Source of the DNA: Kurthia senegalensis
GTDB taxonomy: Bacteria; Bacillota; Bacilli; Bacillales_A; Planococcaceae
Length of the DNA stretch: 64,000 nucleotides
NCBI RefSeq assembly: GCF_000285595.1
Contig: NZ_HE611064.1
Coordinates: forward strand, 340,215 to 404,214
Direction: 5' to 3'
Numbering within the stretch: position 1 is the stretch's first letter; the number at the start of each line of letters is the position of its first letter. The notes under the pieces are model-generated. The model was not told the origin of the DNA and made no database searches. It saw only the letters and a list, made by a program, of their open reading frames with translations. A program made the translations under genes and the position numbers. Shown in pieces: positions 57,643 to 64,000 of this stretch.

Positions 57643-59031
57643 ATGACAAATCCATTATTTCGAAAAAAGTCCATCGACGCCTTTGCGAATGAAAACAAAA
57701 ACGGACACCTTGCTAAAACATTAGGTCCTTTCGACTTAATGCTACTCGGCGTCGGTGCCATTGTCGGTACAGGTATTTTTATTTTACCGGGAACAGTCGC
57801 TGCCGAACATGCAGGTCCCGGAATCGTTTTTTCTTTCATTATCGCCGCTATTGTTTGCGCATTCGCCGCTCTATGTTACTCAGAATTCGCGTCAAAAATC
57901 CCTGTGACAGGTAGTGCTTACACGTATGCGTACGTTGTATACGGCGAGTGGATTGCTTGGCTAATCGGTTGGGCACTCATATTAGAATACGGATTAGCAG
58001 TTGCTGCCGTATCTACTGGATGGTCCGCTTACTTGAATTCATTATTAGTAGGTTTCAACATTCACATTCCACAAGCACTTTCAGCTTCTTACAATGCAGA
58101 TGCTGGAACGTACATTAACTTACCTGCTATGCTCATTATTTTCTTGCTATCATTTTTATTAACGAAAGGTGTGAAAGAATCAACGCGTTTAAATACGATC
58201 ATGGTGTTTATTAAAGTCGGCATCATCTTGCTATTTATTATCGTCGGTATTTTCTACGTAAAACCTGAAAACTGGACGCCGTTCTTACCATTTGGCACAA
58301 GCGGTGTATTAACGGGAGCTGCGTTAGTATTCTTCGCCTTTTTAGGCTTCGATGCCGTATCTTCTGCAGCGGAAGAAGTAAAAATTCCACAACGTAACAT
58401 GCCAATTGGTATTATCGGTTCTCTTGTCGTTTGTACGATTTTATACGTTTGTGTATCGCTCGTCTTGACAGGCATGGTCCCATTCACGCAATTAAATGTA
58501 GATAACCCAGTGAGCTTTGCCATGCAAATGGTACATTTAAATTGGGTATCTGGATTTATCTCACTTGGAGCAGTCGTCGGTATGACAACGGTTATTCTCG
58601 TAATGCTTTACGGTTGTACACGTCTACTTTACGCATTCAGTCGTGATGGTTTATTGCCTAACGTGTTGAGTGAAGTAAATGAAGAACATCACACACCTAT
58701 TAAAAACACATGGATTACCGCAACGATTACGGCGATTTGCGCTGGTGTTATTCCACTTTATCAACTTGCGAGCTTAGTCAATATGGGTACGCTTCTCGCC
58801 TTCGCAGCCGTATCACTCGGAATTTTATTTTTACGTAAACAAAAAAATATTCCTAAAGAAGGATTCAACGTTCCTTTCTTCCCAATCGTACCAATACTGT
58901 CATTTATTCTTTGCGTATTCTTGATGACACAATTAACACGTTTCACTTGGATCACTGCGATTATTTGGCTTGTGATTGGCTGTATCATCTATTTTATATA
59001 CGGTAAAAAACATAGTAAATTACAACAATAA
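57643..59031 (+). CDS. Amino-acid permease, APC superfamily (YfnA-like)
   Basis: 462-residue transporter with 12 predicted membrane helices. Signature segments: MLLGVGAIVGTGIFILPG (helix 1 substrate-site loop), FAALCYSEFASKIPVTGSAYTYAYVVYGE, and FFAFLGFDAVSSAAEEVKIPQRNMPIGI in helix 6-7, all typical of the cationic amino-acid transporter subgroup. Substrate not determinable. ATG 57643-57645 is preferred over GTG three codons earlier, although the ribosome site is weak for both. It has its own terminator. Confidence 0.88.
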   Translation: MTNPLFRKKSIDAFANENKNGHLAKTLGPFDLMLLGVGAIVGTGIFILPGTVAAEHAGPGIVFSFIIAAIVCAFAALCYSEFASKIPVTGSAYTYAYVVYGEWIAWLIGWALILEYGLAVAAVSTGWSAYLNSLLVGFNIHIPQALSASYNADAGTYINLPAMLIIFLLSFLLTKGVKESTRLNTIMVFIKVGIILLFIIVGIFYVKPENWTPFLPFGTSGVLTGAALVFFAFLGFDAVSSAAEEVKIPQRNMPIGIIGSLVVCTILYVCVSLVLTGMVPFTQLNVDNPVSFAMQMVHLNWVSGFISLGAVVGMTTVILVMLYGCTRLLYAFSRDGLLPNVLSEVNEEHHTPIKNTWITATITAICAGVIPLYQLASLVNMGTLLAFAAVSLGILFLRKQKNIPKEGFNVPFFPIVPILSFILCVFLMTQLTRFTWITAIIWLVIGCIIYFIYGKKHSKLQQ

Positions 59032-59034
59032 AAC

Positions 59035-59069
59035 AAAAAACTCCTACAAATCAATGTAGGAGTTTTTTT
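59035..59069. terminator. Bidirectional terminator after the permease gene
   Basis: Stem AAAAAACTCCTACA/TGTAGGAGTTTTTT with an 8-base loop and A/T flanks. Confidence 0.92.
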
Positions 59070-59120
59070 ATGGCTGCGTACTGCTAATTAATAAACTAAT
59101 TAACGGAACTAACGGCGCAT

Positions 59121-59213
59121 TTAATTTATTTTAAAAATGGAATTTTTTTGAACGTTGTCGATTTTTCCATCTGCAACGAATATTTCCCACTGTTGTTCCA
59201 TCACTTGTAACAT
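59121..59213 (-). CDS. Possible 30-residue small protein
   Basis: Short frame MLQVMEQQWEIFVADGKIDN followed by VQKNSIFKIN, with GTGAGGAC about eight bases upstream of ATG 59211-59213. No family is recognised. The AAAAAAA tract in its second half may hide another homopolymer error. Weakly supported. Confidence 0.3.
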   Translation of the reverse strand: MLQVMEQQWEIFVADGKIDNVQKNSIFKIN

Positions 59214-59304
59214 ATTACGTCCTCACTTACTATTTTCATAGATGTTATTGTACATGGAATGGATTGTTTATTGCAACAATTGCACGAAAGCCTCTTTTAC
59301 TTGA

Positions 59305-59333
59305 TTGTGACAACGTCAGCTATCGCTTATAAT
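59305..59333 (+). promoter_or_regulatory. Promoter of the DUF4309 lipoprotein gene
   Basis: TTGTGA (59305-59310), 17 bases, TATAAT (59328-59333), 35 bases before the start codon. Confidence 0.65.
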
Positions 59334-59367
59334 ACATATATTGATCATAATGTAAGGAGAGATCTTG

Positions 59368-59987
59368 TTGAAACGAGCATTTGCATTCATTCCTATTATT
59401 TGTTTATGTACGCTTTTAGTTGCTTGCACGTCATCAAAAGAAGAATTGACGACATCAAAAGTTTCCAACAATGCGACAACTGAAAATAAAAAAGAACAAC
59501 AAGCGATTCAAAAAAACAATTGCAACAAAAACAATTAACCTACGTCAAAAAAGCCTATGAAACGGCAAAGTTAGGTCAACTACCGAACATTCCATTTATC
59601 GTTGGTGAAACGACTTATACGACGGTGAAAAGCGAATGGGGCGAACCTAATTTAGCATTTGTCAATACGGCTAACTTCGTACAATATCGCGCTGCAAAAA
59701 AAGAACAAATCGCAACGGGACTCGGAGTTGGGCTTTATCAAAAATTGTACGAAATTCGTTCATACGTTTTGGATGATACGAAAACGGCCATCGAGCCACT
59801 TTCTGCTAAACTCATTCAAAAAGAGTTTGGCAAACCGATGCAAAAAGACTTTTTAGGTCCAGATCAAGTTTGGCATTATACAGCGAATCAATTTACATTT
59901 AAAGTAACAATTCATACGAAAGAACAAACCGTTCGTTCTGTTGCTGTGTATGCAAAAAACTTCGATGATTCAAAACAAATGCAATAA
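59368..59987 (+). pseudogene. DUF4309 (YjgB-like) lipoprotein, homopolymer frameshift
   Basis: Lipoprotein signal peptide from TTG 59368-59370: KRAFAFIPIICLCTLLVAC with lipobox LVAC, then a Ser/Thr/Asn-rich linker. The frame as written ends at TAA 59536-59538 after a run of Asn codons. Adding one A to the A7 run at 59510-59516 joins it to the long downstream frame (PNIPFIVGETTYTTVKSEWG, GLGVGLYQKLYEIRSYV), which is a DUF4309 domain, giving about 206 residues. Function unknown; likely membrane-attached on the outer face. AAGGAG is eight bases upstream of the chosen TTG. Confidence 0.8.
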
Positions 59988-59989
59988 AA

Positions 59990-60040
59990 TAGAAAAAGAC
60001 TAGAAATGCCAGACAAACGTCTGAATTTCTAGTCTTTTTT
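59990..60040. terminator. Bidirectional terminator after the DUF4309 gene
   Basis: Long stem AAAAAGACTAGAAAT/ATTTCTAGTCTTTTT plus inner CAGAC/GTCTG, followed by Ts. Antisense transcription from the cobalamin riboswitch would also end here. Confidence 0.9.
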
Positions 60041-60108
60041 TCGTATCGCTTCTGTTTGTTTTGTTTTTCGAATTGGGGAGTTCGTTAAAAAACAGAAATC
60101 ACTAAAGT

Positions 60109-60228
60109 TTAAGGAAGCATATACGAAGAGTCTAGGAGAGTGGAATGATTCCTCATATCTCTCACAATAAAGTTCACTAGCAGAAGCCATACCAACTGCT
60201 GTATTCTACAAATTTCTGTAGCCAACAT
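60109..60228 (-). CDS. Possible 39-codon frame under the cobalamin riboswitch
   Basis: ATG 60226-60228 follows GAGGATAGGTG (GAGG seven bases away), itself within a small hairpin ACCTA-CGAGGA-TAGGT. The predicted peptide begins MLATEICRIQQLVWLLLVNF and has one hydrophobic stretch. No family is recognised. It could be a real small protein, a leader peptide, or the decayed start of a lost cobalamin-regulated gene. Confidence 0.35.
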   Translation of the reverse strand: MLATEICRIQQLVWLLLVNFIVRDMRNHSTLLDSSYMLP

Positions 60229-60244
60229 CACCTATCCTCGTAGG

Positions 60245-60430
60245 TAAACTCGATGCTTTTGCTATAGGCAGGTCTCCTGGCTCATACTTATCGCTAGCTC
60301 GCCCTTCCCACCTAATTAGGCAGTGGATATACAAACGTAGCAAGTATTTACAGTTGCGGGACAGCGTCGGACTTTCACCAAACTTCCCTTTTAAGCAAAA
60401 TCTTTAAAAAGATCTCGCACCTAAAGCTGC
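60245..60430 (-). ncRNA. Cobalamin riboswitch without a recognisable target gene
   Basis: Minus strand carries the conserved blocks in order: TTTAGGTGC, TTAAAAGGGAA, GGTGAAAGTCCGACGCTGTCC, CGCAACTGTAA, CCACTGCC, GTGGGAAGG and the B12 box AGCCAGGAGACCTGCC. The aptamer core seems complete. Downstream on this strand come about 200 bases, a possible 39-codon frame, and then a terminator facing the oppositely oriented DUF4309 gene. Confidence 0.92.
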
Positions 60431-60449
60431 ATAATAAATTTACTATTCC

Positions 60450-60478
60450 ATCATATCAATTTTTTCGTATTTTCGCAA
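60450..60478 (-). promoter_or_regulatory. Promoter of the cobalamin riboswitch transcript
   Basis: Minus-strand TTGCGA (60473-60478), 17 bases, TATGAT (60450-60455), beginning four bases after the upstream LysR stop codon and about 20 bases before the aptamer. Confidence 0.65.
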
Positions 60479-60481
60479 TAT

Positions 60482-61360
60482 TTATTTAAATAGATTTTGT
60501 GTAAATTCAATAAACAATTCTACAGACGGTTTCGTATGTTGACTTTTTTTCCACGCAAGCTGTATGAGTCGTATATTATCACAATCCTCTATATTGAACC
60601 GATGGAGTTGCAACGCCTCCATACCAACATAATACGGAATAATACCAATTCCTAAATTAGCCGAAATCAACCCTGCAATTGTCGGAACATCTGTCCCTTG
60701 GAAAACCATACGTGGGTGGAATCCGACTTTTTCACACCACATGCGCATTTGCTGTTGTAAAATTTGTTGATCGTTAAATCCAATAAAATCAAATGATTGT
60801 AGTGCTGATAAAGAAACAGATTCTGTCATCGCAAGTTCATGTTCTAAACTGCAATATCCATAAAGTCTTTCTTCTCGAATATTGATTTGATTGACTGCAT
60901 CACGCTTCTTAAAGTCACTCATAATAAAACAGACATCGACTAAGTCTGCTTCAACTAAAGCAAGTGCCTCTTTTGAATTACATTGCATCAAATCAATATG
61001 AACATTCGGATAATTTGTTGAAAATTCTGGTAGCACTTTCGGCAATAACGTCGTACCAATTGATTGAATAAATGCTATACGAATTGTTCCTTGATACGGA
61101 TCATTCCAATTTTTTAGTTTTTCTTCCCCATTACGTAAAGCAGTAAGTGCCTGTTCGACATATGGTAAAAAGGTTTTGCCATACGCACTTAATTGAATAG
61201 AGCGTCCTAATCTCTCGAATAAAGTACCTTCTAACTCCGCTTCCAGTTTTAAAATAGCTTTTGATAAAGCCGGTTGCGAAACGTGCAAATTTTCAGCAGC
61301 TTGACGATAGTTTAATGTTTTACAAATTTCTTCAAAATAGCGTAATTGATGGATTTCCAT
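60482..61360 (-). CDS. LysR-family regulator, divergent from an MFS transporter
   Basis: 292-residue LysR protein: winged helix (residues 1-62, RQAAENLHVSQPALSKAILKLEAELEG) and effector domain (IAFIQSIGTTLLPKVLPEFS, then SANLGIGIIPYYVG). ATG 61358-61360, GGAGGAAA upstream. Divergent from the MFS gene with a 98-base gap containing a palindrome, so it probably controls that gene and itself. Similar in plan to the LysR at 30601. Confidence 0.9.
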   Translation of the reverse strand: MEIHQLRYFEEICKTLNYRQAAENLHVSQPALSKAILKLEAELEGTLFERLGRSIQLSAYGKTFLPYVEQALTALRNGEEKLKNWNDPYQGTIRIAFIQSIGTTLLPKVLPEFSTNYPNVHIDLMQCNSKEALALVEADLVDVCFIMSDFKKRDAVNQINIREERLYGYCSLEHELAMTESVSLSALQSFDFIGFNDQQILQQQMRMWCEKVGFHPRMVFQGTDVPTIAGLISANLGIGIIPYYVGMEALQLHRFNIEDCDNIRLIQLAWKKSQHTKPSVELFIEFTQNLFK

Positions 61361-61371
61361 AATTTCCTCCG

Positions 61372-61386
61372 ATAACTTATAGTTAT
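61372..61386. promoter_or_regulatory. Palindrome in the LysR/MFS divergent region
   Basis: ATAACT-TAT-AGTTAT, a 15-bp palindrome of the ATAAC-N5-GTTAT kind used by LysR proteins, followed 9 bases later by a half site ATAATAAC. Confidence 0.55.
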
Positions 61387-61458
61387 TAATTCAATAATAA
61401 CTCAATATTAGACGTTATGAAAATATGGGCGTATGCTTAAGACAAGGAAGTGAATCAT

Positions 61459-62628
61459 ATGTCACAAAAAATTACGTGGGGTATGTTGATTGGTAGCCTC
61501 GTTACTTTTGCTAACTTATACGGGCCGCAAACATTCATTCAGCATTTCACCCATGATTTTCACATGTCCGCATACGAATCGAGCTTAGCTCTATCTATTT
61601 CTACGTTTACACTTGCCATCGCTATGCTCGTAATGGCGACTATATCCAATGCCGTCGGACGAAAAAACATTATGGTATTTTCTTTAATAAGTTCGTCCAT
61701 CTTATATATAGCAGTTGGCTTTGCACCTAATTTCGAAATTTTATTACTCCTCCGAGCATTAGAAGGAATTGCCCTTGCTGGTTTTCCCGCAATAGCTATT
61801 ACGTATCTAGCAGAAGAATTACCGAAAAAAGAATTTACAAAAGCATTAGGTGTTTATATTACCGGTAGTGGCGTAGGTGGTTTTTTTGGCCGAATTGTCT
61901 CTAGTACGATGCTTGATTTAACGAATTGGCATATTGCCGTATGGTCACTCGGTTTACTAACCTTGTTACTATCCATTATTTTTATGTATCTCGTACAACC
62001 TTCCAAACATTTCTCCCCTCAACCACTTTCATTAAAAGCGTGGACGAATGGTATGTTAGAAGCATGTAGACATACGAAACTATGGTATTTTTATACGCTC
62101 GGTTTTTTAGCTCTCGGTATTTTCGTTGCCACGTTTAACTATATCGGATTCCCTTTAATGAATGTATACGAGCTTTCACAAACTGTTGTGGGCTTTATAT
62201 TTATTTTTCAATTATTTGGATCCATTGGGTCAATGATTGTAGGGAAATTGTCCGGACGCTACAGTCGTAAGCGAATGCTTATCGTGAGTATTTCCATCGT
62301 TACAATTGGTATTTTGTTAACGACTGTTCATTCCCTTTTAACTGTCTTATTCGGTTTATTTATTTTATCATGTGGATTTTTCGCTTGGCACAATCTCGTA
62401 AGTGGCTGGGTTAGTATTAGTGCTCAACCAGAAGTGAAAGCTTATGCTTCTTCTCTCTACTTGTTGAGTTACTACGTTGGATCTAGTGTTATCGGAACAA
62501 TCGGCGGTCATTTTTATGATAGCTACTTGTGGAACGGTGTGGCGATGCTCTTAATTAGTTGCACAGCCATTAGCTTCGGATGTGTTGCATTATTATCTAC
62601 TTATTTACGACATCATACCGCTTCTTAA
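61459..62628 (+). CDS. MFS transporter (YnfM-like)
   Basis: 389-residue major facilitator protein with 12 predicted helices. The A-loop between helices 2 and 3 reads NAVGRKNIMVFS (GxxxDRxGRK variant) and the repeated motif after helix 8 reads GKLSGRYSRKRML. LRALEGIALAGFPAIAITYLAEE matches the YnfM/arabinose-efflux-like group. Substrate unknown. ATG 61459-61461 with AAGGAAG eight bases upstream; an in-frame GTG precedes by three codons. Controlled presumably by the divergent LysR. Confidence 0.88.
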   Translation: MSQKITWGMLIGSLVTFANLYGPQTFIQHFTHDFHMSAYESSLALSISTFTLAIAMLVMATISNAVGRKNIMVFSLISSSILYIAVGFAPNFEILLLLRALEGIALAGFPAIAITYLAEELPKKEFTKALGVYITGSGVGGFFGRIVSSTMLDLTNWHIAVWSLGLLTLLLSIIFMYLVQPSKHFSPQPLSLKAWTNGMLEACRHTKLWYFYTLGFLALGIFVATFNYIGFPLMNVYELSQTVVGFIFIFQLFGSIGSMIVGKLSGRYSRKRMLIVSISIVTIGILLTTVHSLLTVLFGLFILSCGFFAWHNLVSGWVSISAQPEVKAYASSLYLLSYYVGSSVIGTIGGHFYDSYLWNGVAMLLISCTAISFGCVALLSTYLRHHTAS

Positions 62629-62696
62629 TAAAAAAGATAGTCAAAGAACTGACCTCCGAAAGTGAGACAGTGAAAAAGACACTTCTTTTAAGCCGA

Positions 62697-62790
62697 ATTT
62701 GACGGCAACTCCTAGAATATGGCTGAAGACCTCGCAAGCTCCCTGCGAAGTCTTCAGCTAATGTTTCTTTGCTAGGAGTTGCCGTCAAAT
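62697..62790. repeat. Long nested inverted repeat inside the IS remnant
   Basis: Outer arms 62697-62715 and 62772-62790 are a perfect 19-bp inverted repeat (ATTTGACGGCAACTCCTAG). Inner arms 62722-62736 and 62744-62758 pair over 15 bp with one mismatch (GCTGAAGACCTCGCA). The inner loop is seven bases. Confidence 0.85.
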
Positions 62791-62795
62791 TTTTA

Positions 62796-62841
62796 TTAAA
62801 CCACCTTTTCCGGTATTTTACTGGAAAAAGGTGGTTTAAAT
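62796..62841. terminator. Hairpin next to the nested inverted repeat
   Basis: About 18-bp stem TTAAACCACCTTTT-CCGGT/ACTGG-AAAAAGGTGGTTTAA with an ATTTT loop; on the minus strand it is followed by TAAAAATTT. It could end transcription of the IS or neighbouring genes. Confidence 0.5.
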
Positions 62842-62877
62842 GTCCTATTATCATAAATTGTATAAGCAATCATTTAA

Positions 62878-63215
62878 TTAAAGCCATCCATAATACGCTG
62901 CACGTGCCCCATTGACCGCTTTTAACACATCTTTAAGTGGGGAATTTCCGCATAATGTTTCAATCGCTTGAAAAAGAGTTGGTTGCATCGCTTCTTTTCC
63001 GGAACGATGTAACTCCCCCTTTTTCATACGACTTCTCCCACTGATAAATTTGGCTGTCATTCTTACTTCCACATACGTTCATCATGTCTTTCACTGCCTT
63101 CTGCCAACTTCCTCTTCCTCTTCATCCCTTTCATTTTTGTTTCGTATGAATATACTTGTTTTTTGCCAATCAAAAAACACCTCCAAAGATTTTATCCCCT
63201 TGAAAGTGTCTTTTT
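62878..63215 (-). pseudogene. IS3-family transposase OrfA fragment
   Basis: Broken orfA: an initiation region with GGAGGTG near 63180 is followed by KKQVYSYETKM, a frame change, KNDSQIYQWEKSYEKG in another frame, and a final frame reading MKKGELHRSGKEAMQPTLFQ through LKDVLKAVNGARAAYYGWL to a stop at 62878. The helix-turn-helix and leucine-zipper part of OrfA and the first residues of OrfB are thus preserved only in pieces. No functional transposase can be made. Confidence 0.75.
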
Positions 63216-63280
63216 CTTTTTATGTTGTCTCAGATTTTTAGCTCAGTTCCTGAAGGAGTCCTCTTTTTTAGAGGGAACCA

Positions 63281-63652
63281 TTAAACAAAATCTGCCTCTT
63301 CTATAGTAAATGGTGCTATTAATTGTTGATTTTCAATTTGTTTAATGAGTCGATAATGTCCATCAGGCAACGAACCGTAATGTGCGCCCCAATGGATGGT
63401 CTCTTTGTTTTGAGAGAAAGGCTCTACATACAACGCCAATAGCGGAACAGCTAGAGGTCCACCTTTAACCCGCTCCCAAGACGTTCCTACTTGTACTTCT
63501 AACTTGTAGTCTAATCCGTATACGAATGGACGGTTCGTATCATTTTGAATCGTAAATACAGCCGAATCGGCACAAACTGTCAATGGATCTACGAAAAATT
63601 GAATCGTCGTATTTTCAGAGAAACCTTCTTCAGTATATTGATAATGCTTCAT
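63281..63652 (-). CDS. Small Ig-like fold protein, function unknown
   Basis: 123-residue protein without signal peptide or membrane segment. Beta-rich pattern with FTIQNDTNRPFVYGLDYKLEVQVGTSWERV and the C-terminal LPDGHYRLIKQI resembles the bacterial Ig-like (Big_14-type) domain seen in Bacillales proteins, where a GxYRL ending is typical. No partner is evident. ATG 63650-63652 with AGGAGGTG upstream. It lies between the IS remnant and glnA. Confidence 0.7.
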   Translation of the reverse strand: MKHYQYTEEGFSENTTIQFFVDPLTVCADSAVFTIQNDTNRPFVYGLDYKLEVQVGTSWERVKGGPLAVPLLALYVEPFSQNKETIHWGAHYGSLPDGHYRLIKQIENQQLIAPFTIEEADFV

Positions 63653-63734
63653 TCAGCAGCACCTCCTCCTTATACTAGTTCCTCCATTTCTATTATGTAA
63701 AACATATGTGCATTTTACGCATTAATTAACTACA

Positions 63735-63762
63735 TAAAAAAACAGCCCTAAATAAGGGCTGC
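63735..63762 (-). terminator. Terminator of glnA
   Basis: Minus-strand stem AGCCCT/AGGGCT extended by CAGCC pairing, followed by seven Ts, 13 bases after the glnA stop. Confidence 0.88.
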
Positions 63763-63775
63763 TCGTTTAATCGGC

Positions 63776-64000
63776 TTAGTACATTTTAAGATATTGTTCG
63801 CGTTCCCATGGGTGAACTTGTGTGCGGAACATGTCAAATTCAATTTCTTTCGCTTCTTTGAAGTTTGCATAAATGTGTGAGCCAAGTGCATCTTGGATTA
63901 CTTTGTCTTCTGCAAGTGCTTGAAGTGCATCGTAAAGGTTAGAAGGTAAGTTTGTAATACCTGCTTCTGCACGTTGTTCTTCATTCATTGTGTAAATGTT
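63776..64000 (-). CDS. glnA: Glutamine synthetase, C-terminal end (5' part beyond window)
   Basis: Only the last 74 codons are inside the window; the frame continues past the right edge. The segment ITNLPSNLYDALQALAEDKVIQDALG, SHIYANFKEAKEIEFD and the terminal EREQYLKMY are the conserved C-terminus of GlnA type I-alpha, including the region that contacts GlnR in Bacillus. The enzyme condenses glutamate and ammonia with ATP. Upstream glnR is expected just outside. Confidence 0.93.
   Translation of the reverse strand, partial: NIYTMNEEQRAEAGITNLPSNLYDALQALAEDKVIQDALGSHIYANFKEAKEIEFDMFRTQVHPWEREQYLKMY

Larger units (their letters stand above)
62646..63249 (-). mobile_element. Decayed IS3-family insertion sequence
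   Basis: The two ends are imperfect inverted repeats: GAACTGACCTCCGAAAGTGAGAC...AAAAAGACACTT at 62646 and the reverse complement of GAACTGAGCT...CTGAGAC...AAAAAGACACTT at 63249. Inside, on the minus strand, pieces of orfA appear in different frames: KKQVYSYETKM near 63165, KNDSQIYQWEKSYEKG near 63040, then a run through ELHRSGKEA and PLKDVLKAV ending at 62880. Nearly all of orfB is gone. Target duplications were not recognised. The remaining 240 bases hold large hairpins. Confidence 0.75.

Noticed and set aside
62878-63072. 64-residue frame considered as a standalone gene
   Set aside because: It is one fragment of a frameshifted IS3 OrfA within recognisable inverted ends.

Overview
The window reads as one continuous chromosomal segment of a low-GC Gram-positive bacterium of the order Bacillales. 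Gene order follows the Bacillus subtilis backbone closely: cheR-ndk-hepT-menG-hepS-mtrB-folE-hbs-gpsA-der-ypfD; cmk-ypfA-prsW; ypdA; ypbE-recQ-ypbB-fer; res-rluB-scpBA-ypuF-ribT-lysA; pdp-deoB-xerD-fur-nudF-yqkF; and yneF-tkt-ynzC-yneA-lexA. At six places where B. subtilis carries sporulation genes in this backbone (spoIVA, sleB/ypeB, dacB/spmAB, spoIIA-spoVA-dacF, spoIIM, sirA) the flanking genes sit directly next to each other. I infer a non-spore-forming Planococcaceae-type organism (Kurthia-like), but no 16S or other marker here proves the genus.

Layout. 1-13.5 kb: menaquinone/heptaprenyl synthesis, folate, nucleoid protein HU, glycerol-3-phosphate and phosphatidate synthesis, ribosome-assembly GTPase Der, an S1-domain protein, CMP kinase, a PilZ c-di-GMP protein, PrsW and L-asparaginase. 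14-21 kb: an autoregulated GntR/FadR regulator, the bacillithiol-disulfide reductase YpdA, a LysM membrane protein, RecQ with its partner, ferredoxin and enoyl-ACP reductase FabI. 21-35.5 kb is more accessory: an MHYT-EAL phosphodiesterase, a 1627-residue secreted subtilase with a Fur box inside its promoter, a CwlO-like NlpC/P60 hydrolase, a phosphoesterase, a LysR regulator, BioY with a BirA-type operator, a flavoprotein dehydrogenase plus CoxG pair, and RibU behind an FMN riboswitch. 36-52.7 kb: resABCDE (cytochrome c biogenesis and its two-component system), chromosome condensation (scpAB), lysine, deoxynucleoside catabolism, XerD, Fur, NudF. 53-59 kb: transketolase, the SOS pair yneA/lexA with four LexA boxes, and an amino-acid permease. 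59-64 kb: a DUF4309 lipoprotein, an orphan cobalamin riboswitch, a LysR/MFS divergent pair, an IS3-family remnant, a small Ig-like protein and the 3' end of glnA.

Three cross-cutting observations stand out. (1) Five genes (ypbE, the P60 hydrolase, fabI, the DUF4309 lipoprotein, yneF) are broken only by single-base length changes in homopolymer runs. FabI is normally essential, so this looks like systematic sequencing error or, less likely, slippage-dependent expression. (2) A dispersed intergenic element with two terminator-like hairpins and TGGGACA-type inverted ends occurs four times beside stop codons, with compensatory base changes between copies. (3) A complete-looking cobalamin riboswitch with its own promoter has no recognisable gene downstream, only a possible 39-codon reading frame. 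I found no tRNA, rRNA, CRISPR array or intact prophage.
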